The translations under genes were made by a program, and so were the position numbers. The notes beneath the pieces are model-generated. The model worked only from the letters and a program-made list of their open reading frames with translations. It was not told where the DNA came from and ran no database searches. 64,000 bases of DNA from Odiellus spinosus (taxonomy: Eukaryota; Arthropoda; Arachnida; Opiliones; Phalangiidae): contig OY987227.1 of NCBI GenBank assembly GCA_963920705.1, forward strand, positions 22,407,434 to 22,471,433. Reading direction: 5' to 3'. Of the stretch, positions 37,458-57,777 are shown piece by piece (position 1 is the stretch's first letter; each line of letters starts with the position of its first letter).

Positions 37458-37854
37458 GAAGCCAGAGAGACCATGGCTTAACGAGGAACCCAAAATAAAC
37501 AATCTCCTATTCAAATTTTGTTTTTCTTTCCGGGAGACTTTATGGACTTACATTCGGGGGGTCAATTTCGTTCGCCTTATGGACTATATGTATTCAATAA
37601 ACGCGGGGATGATTTTCAGTCTTTTATACTCTCAAGATTAAGTATAATACTGAATACAAAAGGGATAGAGGTTTCACCCCGTAATCCAAATGATAGTTGG
37701 CTTTACGCGCTTTTTTATTGTATTGTAAATATATATATTCAAGACTCTCAATGCGTCTCCCTATGGCCGAGGCTTAGCAATCGTTTACGTCTACACTCAA
37801 CATGCCTAATAGAAATAACGAAATTGACTTACATTTTTAGATTGCCTGGGAAAA

Positions 37855-39407
37855 ATGAAAGTTCCTTTCATTTTGGTGATGGTCATTGTGTCCGAAGCGA
37901 TGGCCGATTCCAAAAGTCTTCCAGTAATACGCCACGCTGACCTTCAGATAATAGCCAGGATGCTTTTACCGTACGTCAATTTAAGAAACCGTGTAGCAAG
38001 AAGTGATTTCCAGGGCAACACAGGTGGCGGGACCGGAGTTCAAGCGAAGAATCGTTCCTACAAAGGTAACGCGCCAAATTTAACATTTCGACTTGGTTTC
38101 GTCGTCTTCTCGTCCGAAGAGATTATATTAAAGGGATAATGCAGCCTAATAACAAATACTTTTTATAGATTTCTTAGCGAAATTTGAACGTTTGTTTAGT
38201 CCCCTATTTTATCGTTAATTTTATTTAAAACCAAATTTTAAATTTTAAATGGGTTTAAATAAAATTAACGGTAAAATAATACACTAAACAAACGTTGTTT
38301 AAAATTCATATCATTATAGATTTTAATTTTGTACTTGTTAAAAGGAAATTATTTCGTGGCCTAATCCACCAGTAAAAAAATTAAACAAATAATAACTAGG
38401 CATAGAAATAAATGTAAAACTTACCCGGAAAATAAGCTTAGCTGGATTCATGAAGATCGTAGATTTCTTCGCATTGATGGGTCAGCGAACAATCGAATGT
38501 TAATGGAAATCTCAAGGAGATCTAGCATTAACGACGGGCCGTTGCTCATTGGTCGATGACCCTTCAATGCAAAGAAATGCAGGATCTCCATGAATCCAGC
38601 TAAGCCTATTTTTCCGGGTAAGTTTTAAATTTACTTCTAGTTTAATTTTTGTTTGCAATTTTTTTTACTGGCATACATAAACGATAAGGAATCGATAAAA
38701 TAACTTGTTGTTAGGTTGCATTCCCACTTTAAAGCCTAACCTAACATCTGAGGTTTAAATGTATGATGTCGGACTGGTGACTTAGCAGAGTTTATAAACT
38801 AATAGCGAATTTCACTGGACCACTCTGTGTTCTGAGCAGTGGTACGTAATATTTTAATAAGATTGTATCCCCAAAAAAACAGGGAAAAAAGTGCTCTTTT
38901 TCGGTTGATGTTGCTTTCTCAAAAAGGCAGAGCAAAAACACCTGCTTCGCGAGCTCTCGATTTTCCCAGTGGAAACATAAATGTTTCTAGACAATGCTCT
39001 GACTCGCCCAGTTGAATATGCTCTGAGCATACAGTGCAATTCGCTATAAGAATAATAACTAATTCAGGAGTATTGAAATAAAAATAAAATAATATACCCA
39101 TTTGGCGATGATAAAATTGCTAATTGTGTCTAATTGAAATGCTCTAAATTTTATTTAATTGCTTTTAGCTCCTGATCGTCACAGTGATGAGGATGACGAC
39201 AACGTTACCGTCGACATTGGTTTAACTGATTTTGATGACGAGGAAATATTGATACCCGGAAGTGTTTCAAGACGGATTATTACCGGAAGCGAAACTTACC
39301 ATGATAAACGCCGCTTTGACGATTACGGTCATATGAGATTCGGAAGAAGTGATCCTACGGCGAACAAGAAATTCGACGATTACGGACACATGAGGTTCGG
39401 AAAGTGA
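37855..39407 (+). CDS. Sulfakinin neuropeptide precursor
   Basis: Two coding exons, 37855-38065 and 39169-39407, join in phase 1 to a 149-residue precursor. A signal peptide (about residues 1-17, [16 protein letters not shown]) is followed by a spacer and an acidic stretch. Two copies of the sulfakinin decapeptide [10 protein letters not shown] (residues 120-129 and 139-148) are preceded by KRR and KK and followed by R130 and K149, the latter being the last residue. Glycine donates the C-terminal amide and the tyrosine is normally sulfated. Sulfakinins are arthropod cholecystokinin-like peptides made in brain neurosecretory cells that limit feeding. A TTTTTAG acceptor at 37840 just before the ATG implies an upstream non-coding exon. 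The single coding intron (1.1 kb) carries a MITE. An AATAAA overlaps the region just after the stop (39410-39415). Confidence 0.95.
38132..38728. mobile_element. TTAA-target MITE, family A, copy 3, with nested element
   Basis: Sits in the sulfakinin intron with TTAA at 38128-38131 and 38729-38732. Ends AGGGATAATGCAGCCT and TAGGTTGCATTCCCACT. Near the left end a 109-bp palindromic element (38188-38296, ends AACGTTTGTTTAGT / ACTAAACAAACGTT) has been inserted, which explains why this copy is about 200 bp longer than the others. Confidence 0.75.
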
Positions 39408-39886
39408 AAAATAAAACTCTCGTACTTCCGATATCGGGAGAAATGGACTCTTCCTGAAACATTTTTAAAAACAATGAAGAGCGTTCTATCATCGTTTAAA
39501 AAACTAAATTTAATCAATATCATAATTTAAAAGTGATCAACCACCTATATTTGTGTCAAAAAACCTAACAAAACTAAGTGTTTATATACGTCCAATATCT
39601 CTATTGCGTTGGATATGTATTATAAAGAACATAAATATAAAGTTCCTTTTTTGGCCATATATTTCTTAAAATATTTCCTGTCTGTTTATTGGCTATAAAC
39701 TATTGTATTTGGCTCGTAAAATTTGAAATTGGACAATAGGGAATCATATAGATAACTTGAAAATATGGGATCACGCGCGGGAAACTCTAGCAATATAGCG
39801 CGCGAATTTTTGTAAAAATAGGCCCGAAGGTTCAACGATTTTCCCGATTTTCTGCCAAATTTCTTTCTTGGTAAACGTTTTGAATA

Positions 39887-40702
39887 ATGAATAAGATAGG
39901 AGCTTTGGCTATAGTGTCGATTTCCCTTCATTTTTGTTACGCTGGGAATCTGACCATTATTCAACAGCCTAGTTTTACCCCATCAACCAGGGCTATAGTT
40001 AACCCCACTGATCGCGGTATCATCGAACGGCCTTCGATTTACGATTTGCAGATTTTGGCGAGAGCTATGTCGATGGTCGTCAATATCTTGTCTATATTCA
40101 AAGATGCTAGTAAAATATGGGTTCGGGAAAGACCAAGAGAGAACAAGTTGACCGGTCAGTAGCGATAAAAGGTATTTTTGATACTGAATATATCTTTGTG
40201 TACGATTTATATAGGCTTAACGAAAGAAAATAATACCGAAAGAGATTTGGGAAACAAAAGGAGAATAATATGGGCTGTCATCTTGCCCAAGTACGATTAT
40301 GGGAGGGCAGGTGATCTAAAACACCGAAAAATAAACGCAACGAGGATTAACGTGGTTACGCAATCGTGGGAACGAATTTACGCCAGAAACTTCCCAGATA
40401 ATAAGGATCGAGTAAATCGTTTATACCACGATATTATGGGAGAGAAAAAAGAGAAGCTCTTACCATTAATATTCGAAAACAATTCCTCCGCATTTGACGT
40501 CAAAAATAAATCGGCAACAATTCCATCCATTCCTTTGGAGATTTACAACACAGACAAAGGCTTGTCAAAAGTCTATCTCGTTTTCCTGACGTGTTTCGGT
40601 TTGGCATTATTGACTTTTCTCACTTTCTTCATGTTCACTATTTTTAAAAGTGGAAACAGAATGATCAACGTTGATGAGTATGGCAAAGAGTATCAAAATT
40701 AA
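39887..40702 (+). CDS. Unrecognised single-pass membrane glycoprotein
   Basis: Two exons, 39887-40154 and 40215-40702, separated by a 60-bp GT-AG intron in phase 1, give 251 residues. Residues 1-19 form a signal peptide ending HFCYA. The ectodomain has at least five N-glycosylation sequons (NLT, NNT, NAT, NSS, NKS) and basic patches but no cysteine-rich fold that I recognise. Residues about 208-233 are a hydrophobic membrane segment, leaving an 18-residue cytoplasmic tail with tyrosines (DEYGKEYQN). I do not recognise the family and assign no function. Its exon 1 contains DLQILAR, closely resembling DLQIIAR in exon 1 of the adjacent sulfakinin precursor, and both exons end in phase 1. It lies between sulfakinin (480 bp upstream) and CDC73 (230 bp downstream), all on one strand. 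Confidence 0.8.
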
Positions 40703-40931
40703 AAGTTACAAATTTTATAACTGATTGATTCAAATTTGTGAATTTAAACGTACATTAAAATTCCTCGACCTCTGTTCTATTGCTGTTCAATGGTTACATT
40801 TTGCGCCAAAATATTACATTTATTACCAGGGGCCACCACTAGGGGTCAAACTGATCTCGCGCACGCGCAAAGAAGACACTATCCCAGTGGCATGTATCTA
40901 GCAGCAAAGCCGAATTCGTGGACGAGCGAAA

Positions 40932-43383
40932 ATGGCTGACCCGTTAAGTTTGCTCCGACAGTATAATGTTAACAAAAAAGAAATTTCCGAAAGAGTTTCT
41001 CAAATTATTTTTGGAGAATATTCGTGGCCAAAAACTGTAAAAACTAATTATTTAGTTTGGGGGTAAGTTTCGTTTAATTTTAATGTTACTTGCCTTATAT
41101 TTCGAAACTATGTTAGAATAGAGCCTTGGACTCTGTAAATTCCCTCTCCTTTATTTCTTGGTGTTCATAGGAAATTAGAATAAGGATACTTATTACTTGT
41201 TTATCCGTTGCCTCTGTAATTACGGAGGCAACGGTTTATCAGAAAGAATTTCCATTCTCATTAATTTTTAATGCTGTAATGTATACTTCAATTCGTATTT
41301 TAAAGAACCGGAAAAGATGGGGCGCCTAAGGAATACTACACATTAGAGTGCTTACTCTTCTTACTGAAGAATGTTCACTTATCCCATCCCGTCTACGTTC
41401 GACAAGCAGCTGTTAGTTTGTTTAAAAATTGTTTTACATTATACTATTATCATTTTTTCACTCGTTCTTTCATTAACTAGGCTGAAAACATTTTTGCTGT
41501 AAGAAGACCAGACAGAAAGGTAAGAAAAGACTTCGGACTTGTCTGAAATATTTCTCTCATTGCATATTATTTTACGAATCTATAGGATATCCTCGCATAT
41601 CTTAATGGAGAAACTGCATCTTCACAAAATATCGACAAGAGTGCCCCTATAGAAATACCTTCGCAAGGTTGTTGTGATTTTCACTAAGGTTATGTTTTCA
41701 ATCTTTTCTGACTAGTTTGTCTGAAAATTAGTTAAACGCATTGCGGAGGAGCCCCTAAATGACTTTTCTAAAAAGCCCAAACTGCAGGTAATTTTTGATT
41801 AGAATTTTAGAAGAAAACAATGTTTAAAAATGTATTTTCATTTTTATTTTAGGAATGCCAAGTTCAAAGAGCTAAAGAACAATTGGCGGCTAGGCTGGAT
41901 GCTCCTAAGGAGTCTTCAGTCACAACTGAACAAATTAGGTACGTTTTAGTATTCTGTAAATTGAGGGCTGCTATTGAATGATACTATTTATTTCAGATCC
42001 TTGTCCGAGGCTATGTCAGTGGAGAAAATCGCGGCTATCAAAGCTAAACGTTTAGCAAAGAAACGCTCCACGATTAAAGGAGATGACGAAATTGGAGTAG
42101 GCATTCCAGATATTCAGGGTATCTTAGAATACGATGTCGATGTCACGAGAGATATTATTAGTAGAGAAAGACAATGGAGAACTAGGGCAACGATTCTACA
42201 AAGCACGGGAAAGGTAATTTAAACTAATTTTATTAAGTTAAGGTTAGAGAAGAAAAGCAATCTTATATCTTTACTTAACCTAAATGTGTTGTAGAACTTT
42301 TCGAAGAGTATTTTCCCTTTACTTCAATCCATCAAAGCGAGGGAAGAAGGTGGAAACCGAGCTGCACCAGAACCGGCTCAAACACCTAGAGTAATAATAA
42401 AACTAAACTTTGATCCTGTTGAAGTTGAGCTTCGCCCTTCAATACTTTCCTCTAAACATTTCAGGCAACTCCAGTCCGACCAGTTCCTCAACCCGTAGTG
42501 TATAACAGATACGATCAGGAAAGATTTCGCACCAAAGAAGATACTGAAGGATTTAAAATCGACACTATGGGAACTTACCACGGAATGACTCTGAAATCCG
42601 TGACGGAAGGTTCGCAACCCAAGCGTCCCACCACCACTCCTCAAACTCCGGAAACACCAGCTCCTACAGCTGTTTCCAATAGCAGAACTCCTCAGAAAAG
42701 AAGTAATTAAAGATAATTTTTTCAAATTTTTCCTAAGTATTGAAAAACTTACTTCTTTTTTCAGCTTCTCGTACCCCTATTATCATCATTCCCGCAGCGA
42801 CCACTTCTCTGATCACCATGTACAATGCGAAGGATATCTTGCAGGATTTAAGATATTTAAGTACAGATGACAAGAAAAGTCAAGGCTGCAAAAGAGAGAA
42901 CGAAGTTTTGGTTCAACGAAGAAAGGAAGGCTTGACCGTCCCATATAGGGTAATCGACAATCCACTTAAACTATCGCCGGAAGATTGGGACCGAGTTGTT
43001 GCTGTTTTTGTACAAGGTCCCGCTTGGCAATTTAAAGGATGGCCTTGGGATGGAAACCCAGTTGAAATCTTTTCTAGAAGTAAGTACTGTTAAACCCGTT
43101 ATCCAAAAGATACGATAACTAATACGTATTATTTATCGTAGTAAAAGCATTTCATTTGAAATGGGACGAAATGAAGTTGGATGCGAATGTAGGGAAATGG
43201 TCAGTGCATGTAATTCAATTGAGCAAACAGAAGCGTCATCTAGACAGAGCTAATTTGCTCAAATTTTGGGAGGTTCTTGATAGGTACGTAAAGACTAAAG
43301 AAAATTAAGAATAACCTTTTAAAACTTAATTTTATCTTCTTTTTAGCCACATGGTCAAGTATAAGCACCATCTACGTTTTTAA
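40932..43383 (+). CDS. CDC73: CDC73 / parafibromin, PAF1 complex subunit
   Basis: Twelve exons, 40932-41062, 41306-41411, 41481-41519, 41586-41667, 41732-41787, 41853-41938, 41997-42213, 42295-42390, 42465-42702, 42765-43079, 43142-43283 and 43347-43383, join in phase to 514 residues. It starts [12 protein letters not shown] and contains [61 protein letters not shown] and, from about residue 352, the Ras-like C-terminal domain ([47 protein letters not shown]). The end KYKHHLRF matches the family. CDC73 is a nuclear scaffold of the PAF1 complex, which travels with RNA polymerase II and supports elongation and histone modification; the Drosophila orthologue hyrax also serves Wnt signalling. Introns are short (about 50-240 bp). 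All residues around the conserved core look intact. Confidence 0.96.
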
Positions 43384-43455
43384 GTCAATATTGATCTGAG
43401 AGAATAATGGAAAAAAAAAATTGTATTAAAGAAAACTTTTTTACAAATGCTGCGG

Positions 43456-43461
43456 AATAAA
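43456..43461 (+). terminator. Polyadenylation signal of CDC73
   Basis: AATAAA 72 nt after the CDC73 stop codon, followed by GT-poor AT-rich sequence. Consistent with a short 3' UTR. Confidence 0.6.
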
Positions 43462-43469
43462 ATTAAAAC

Positions 43470-46400
43470 CTTAAAAGTTTTAAAACCCCCCATTTTCTTC
43501 GAATTAAGAAATGGTGGGGATAAAACGAGCGCAATTTTTTTTTTTTTTTTTAATAATGGTATTATATAATTGTTTTCAAATTAAATATTAGTTTTACTTC
43601 CAAAACCCCTACCTTCCGAGTCTTAGGAAAGCGAGACTTAAAGCTTCCAAATTGAATGTAAATACACTATAAAAAATATTTTTCTTTTAAAGGAATAAAA
43701 GTTTGTTGCAATTAGAAAGAACACCCTGAAGTTTCTTAAACTAAACGATGTAAAAGAAGCGAGTTCACTGTAAATAAAACAAATCAATTGAAGTCATTTT
43801 AATTTTTTTATTGAGCCTTCATCAATATTTGGATACCTGTTGTAACTTCTCTGGTCTAGACTTGGAGGAGATTGCTTGTGGTCTAGAGGTTTTCCAATTC
43901 TCGAATTTTCCCTCAAATGTGGTCAGGCTTGGTTGTAAGAAAGTCACTCTAAAATTACCAAGATCTGCCTTTGTCCTAACAACGCGCGCGTAGGACGCTT
44001 TACTAGTTAAAAGTTGTTCTAAATAAAGAAGTACTCGGCTCAGATATATAAAACACCCAGAATAGTCTCATAATATTAATGGCTTGCACTCAAGAACTCA
44101 TGTGCAAGAAAGCTGTAGCATGAACAGTACATATGCAATGGGTGTACCTAACCAAGTTCATATTTGGCTGTAATTAGTTACGTAATCGGTCTAATTGTTG
44201 GTGATTAACCCCTCGAGTAATTTACTTCTATGGAAGAAACTGATAGGATTCGGATGCAACTAGCTCTTATGGGTGCGTCACTCAACCTGTAACACGTCCT
44301 TCCTTCTTGACCCCCATTCCCAATTCCAATTACTGTAAGAACAACTGTTTGTACTAAAAAATACTCTGAAATTCATTTTCAGACCAAGGACTCATGTGTG
44401 AGACAACTATATCGTATAAAAATAAAAATAAATAGTCATTTTAAAATTAACTTTTAGGAAGGAATTGATAAAATTAGGATGCAACAACCTCTTTTTCACT
44501 ACTTTCTTCCCACAAACAGTAAACTCGATCAATATATCTCTACATGAACATCAAATTCCTTTTATTTTTCGGTCGATTTTTTGGTCTTATTTTTTTTTCC
44601 TCCTTATTTGTTTAGTAGCGTACAATATTTTCCTCTTAGACTTACAAGTAGTTGATTGATTCTGTCGAGAAATTGATTTAATTTTTTTTCCCTTCTAATT
44701 ACAATCGATATTCTCCCTCAAGTTTGGTTTTTTTGTTTTAAATATATTTTCAACAGATTTTTAATTTATACGTTTGGCTTTCTTGGAAAACCCCCTTTTT
44801 ATTGGAAGATTAATTTTCGTTTTAATTTACCCTAACGCAGTGATTTTTTCCTTTCCATTAAAAATAAAATTCACCGCATAAACGTGTCTTTTCAAAATGA
44901 GCAAAAAAAAAAAAAAAAAAAATATATATATAATTTTGATTTCTTTTTTCAAATCCACCAAGAAAAATAAGGATTTTTGTTACTGTAATAATTTAAGATA
45001 AGGGAGTTTCATTTAATCATTTAACTTTTATTTTTTTAACACTAGTTTATTTTTTTGGCAGTTTTTGTTATTAGATTTTTGAATTTTTATTTTTTTTTTT
45101 TTTAGTAAAACAAATGCTAGGGGATTAAAAAAAAAAAATTAGAATACTGCTAAAATTAAAAAACAAAATGGAATGTGATCCATATCAGGGCTTCATCATA
45201 AATTTATCATTATATTAGCCATTATTATTACTTTTAACCATAAATTTATATTTTATACATCTAATTCGTAGCGCATTTTCTGTTTTTGGTTTTAATCTTT
45301 CCTTTTTTTTTTTTTTTTTTAAATATATACTCGTAACATTTAATATTTAGGTATAGATTATTTATTTTTCGGAAAACAAAGAATAATATTTACGTAATAC
45401 AATTCTTAATCTGATAACTTATAAACGGGGGCAGGAAAAAAAACCAAGCATACTATTTACATTATCTTTTAAACATGCACAAGTGTGAATTTTTATGGGA
45501 TTTTTTTTTTTGGATTTTTTTTTACAACTTTTACAAAAAGAATTAACGTTTCTTTTTATCTCATTATAATACAATATAATTTTTTTTTTTTTGCTACCTG
45601 TAAATCATATAAAATTAGCAAATTCGGGTATTTGGAACAATTTATTTAAGACACCAATTTTTTTCTGGAATTTTTAAAATAATTATGATATTAAACGCCC
45701 GAATATTGCTAATATCATAAGTAATTTAAAACCCCTAAGTAGCCAAATGGGGCTTTTCTACGAGGAATGTAATGTTTTTCTTACGGCAAAGATTGTATGG
45801 GTTCTGGTGGCAAGGGGGAAAATTTCAAACGCCATCATGAGGACACGAGGGACTGCTATTCCAACAGTTTAAAAACAAACACCAAACTAGAAATAAATTT
45901 AAAACTTACCATCTAAATAAAATAGGCTTAGCTGAATTCATGGAGATCCTGAACTCCCCATATTAGGACTACAGACCAATGACATTGATCGATGGCCCTT
46001 ATATGTTGAGTTCAAGATCTCCATGAATCCAGCTAAGCCTATTTCCAGGTAAATTTTAATTTATTTCTATTTTAATATTTGTTTGTAACTTTAATTACCG
46101 GTGAATTAGGCCTATTTAAATGATAAGCAATGGATAAAAAAAATAAGTTGTTAGGTTAAACCCTATCATTGGGAGAGGAATTTTCGAAATTCTGGCTTGT
46201 TTAGAGAGGGTTCATAGTCACTATATACCAAAGGAAGGGTATTCTGGATGGTATTGCGCCGTTATAGTTTTATTATCAAGTTTAGATGATTCAAGAGTAT
46301 AGGCTGCGTTTCTACCGAACAAAACATTTAGGGCTTTTATACATTCGATTAAAATTTGGCTCCTTAGAGGTGTTAATTTACTTATGACAACCATATTTTT

Positions 46401-49118
46401 CATCGGTTTTTAGGTTTTTTTTTGTACCTTTACCAGAAAAATTTGCAAGGCAATTTTTTATCAACTAGACGTTGATGTGAAATAGTTACCTTAAAACTTC
46501 CGTTGATTATTTTTTTTTTTATAGAAAAAGCACCATTAAGGCTGATAGAGCTATAATGCCTTCATTTTAAAAGTTTATATTAATATTTTATACTTTTTTT
46601 TCTTAATTTTTAGTATTCTCGGTGTTTTTAAGCATCAAAAGTTTTGCGCGACTTATACAAAACTTATTTTAGTAAAAGGTATGGCAATTACTAAATTATT
46701 TAGTATTGTACGAAGAAGAAGAAAAAACCATTGAAAAATATGGCAAAATTAAATTATTACTTCCGATCGTGTATTTTTACTTACTTTATATATTTTTTAA
46801 ATTAAATATTTATAAACCCAAATGATGGTGATTACTGATAAATGAAAAAGGTAAATTAGAACCCTAACAAAAACTAATTTGGCCGTGTAGGTACCTGCGG
46901 CCGGTCGGGTATTCTAGGTGGGATGGTGGGTACAGGACGCCTAAAAATTAACCAAAAATAATAATAAAAATAAAGATAAACTACTGAGAACTTAAAGATA
47001 AAGTGTTTGTGTGACCCAAAAAATAATGTGTAAGTCTAAAATATCGTGGGGGATATTTACATTTTAAAATTTAATTTAAAACATTTTTTCTTTCATGGGA
47101 TGAACTTAAACTTTTTTATTTTTTAATTGGAAAATGTGGCCTTAACATGTGGTTTGAAAAACGCCACTTAACAAGGAACAAAGGAACTTCAATCTAGTTT
47201 CATGACGTTTTTCTAGAAATTCGCTATCAATAGCTCGAGTTCCTTAAATTTACAGTAAATGGTTTACTGTGAGACTAACAATGAGATGGAATCGTGTTAG
47301 GCAGTGAAAAAAATATATCAAGTATTGACAAAATTTATTCTACAGGAGCAATATCTGGGGTTTCTAGCTTTCAAAAAAATTTAGGGTAGATTTTTGGCAA
47401 AGGTTTTAAGATTTCTATGTGATTTCAGCCAAAGAAGACCTTAGAACCACTGCAAAGATGAACTTACAAATACAACCCAAATTTTTTAAGCGAAATTAGG
47501 ATCTTTTTAAAGATACAACCAAGAACTCCTAGCAATTAAGAACATAGGGATAGAGCTTAAGACTAAAGAACTATCCTCTTTGTAGCCAAAATTAGTCTAC
47601 TTTTTTGATTTCTCACTCTTGCGGTGCATTTTTCTCCCGAGGCTAATTCCCATGGCTATGACTTGCAAATGAACTCGACAGTTTTGAATTCTACTGTACT
47701 CTTTGATTTAAAAACTTTCCCGCCTTTCGAGAAAAGTGTTCGAGGATTTGTTAGACTAATAAGTTCTTGGTACAATCTATATAAGATTAAAGCCACATTT
47801 TCAAAACTTTTCAAGTCAATTATATTAATTAAAGTGGACTACCAAGCGTCCAAACCAACACAATTAACCTCACATTCCCGTGATACGAGTTTTTTTTTTA
47901 TATTTCCTAATGACTTTTTAATGTATATCCCCTTTAGTTAATGTATGTTTTGAATAGTAGTCTAAATTTTTTAAGTTTTTACAAGTAGGCACGAAACACT
48001 AAATGGACAAAGACTCGATTGTTTATGTTTCCCTTAAAATCAAAGTCTATACCTATAAACTACGCTACCAAAATATACTTCTACTAAAGTTAATATATTA
48101 TAGCCAAAAAAATTGCCACATTCAAATGTTGTAGTGCAAGACAGATCTTGCTTCTATAAATAGCTTGTAAATAGACAAATGTCTTTTTTTTTTTCTCAAT
48201 TCCCCTCGTAACACCTGACTTTACTCGTAAATTCACAACCATCCCCATTTTTTTATTCATATTGAGAAGAACAATATAATATGTAACAAAATATCTATAT
48301 GTTTAACGATAGTATTTTAAAAATAAACCATACCATAATAAAAAAAAATTGGAAATAAGAGTTATCAGGTGCTAGGAAGGCTCGTAAAAATATTTCGCAA
48401 AGAAAAAATATAATTTATCAAAAGAGATAGAAGGCGAGATTTTTTTCGTTTTGCGCATGAACTCAAGATCTTTTGACATTCACAAGTCACAAACGGTTAA
48501 GATTAGGGGTTAAGTGTTATAACTGAGAAAGAAGTTTTGAGTTAATTTTCTATTAGATTGTTAAACTAAAAGCATTTTATAGGGAGTGAAATCCTAATTT
48601 TGTTTTTGGTCAAAGTCACAGGCTCGACATAGATTTTTTTAATTGGTTTTTGGTTTCTTTACGATTTTTGACACTCAAAAATGTGATCTAATTTTATTTG
48701 TAATCTTAATTTATGCATATGTTTTATATTTCATATTTTTACCTATCTCCTACGATCCCAACAATATTTTTTTTTAATTTTTTTGTTTGTTTTTTGGTTT
48801 AAATATTGGCTAGTGTTTAACAGAGAACTTTACCAACCAATCATCACAACAACAAGAAAGGTGCAAATACTAGCAAATAGCAAAGAGAAAAATAGAACGA
48901 AGAGTTCTTAATAGATTAACCGCTAATTATTACGAAGAATTATTATTAATATATATATATTTAAGTGTCTGGTGTTAATTTACTCTTAGTTCTAAAATAC
49001 AGCTTTTAATTGTAACATAGTAACATAATATTTAGCCGCAGTTTTACAGAAATAATTTTGTTTTTCTCTAATGATTTTAATTATTATTTGCACCAATTAA
49101 CTGGGTTTATCTTTTTTC
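43470..49118. other. AT-rich gap between convergent CDC73 and dynamin
   Basis: No coding exon is supported on either strand. From about 44400 the + strand is very rich in T and A homopolymers (for example near 43538, 44909, 45301 and 45580). It may hold extended 3' UTRs or an unannotated non-coding transcript; neither can be shown. The only assigned repeat is the MITE remnant at about 45870-46163. Confidence 0.45.
45870..46163. repeat. Family A MITE, end-truncated copy
   Basis: Carries the family A inner arms (AATAGGCTTAGCTGAATTCA, GGAGATCCTGAACTCC, and their inverses) and a right end GTTGTTAGGTTAAACC, but the left terminal AGGGAGAATGC is missing. Confidence 0.6.
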
Positions 49119-49124
49119 TTTATT
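49119..49124 (-). terminator. Polyadenylation signal of dynamin
   Basis: AATAAA on the minus strand about 110 nt beyond the dynamin stop codon at 49232. Confidence 0.5.
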
Positions 49125-49231
49125 GGGGGTTTTAACTTTCAGCTCATTCTGACTAACAATTCGCCCCAAAAATGTCAGTTTCGCCGATAAAGTTAAAAAA
49201 GAACAGAGGTTATATTTTACACATTCCCTGG

Positions 49232-57777
<8,546 letters not shown>

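Noticed and set aside
42378-42725. 115-residue minus-strand open frame
   Set aside because: Antisense of CDC73 exon 9, which has strong conservation on the + strand.
47624-47941. 105-residue + strand open frame in the AT-rich gap
   Set aside because: Low-complexity surroundings, no similarity, no convincing splice sites; treated as chance.
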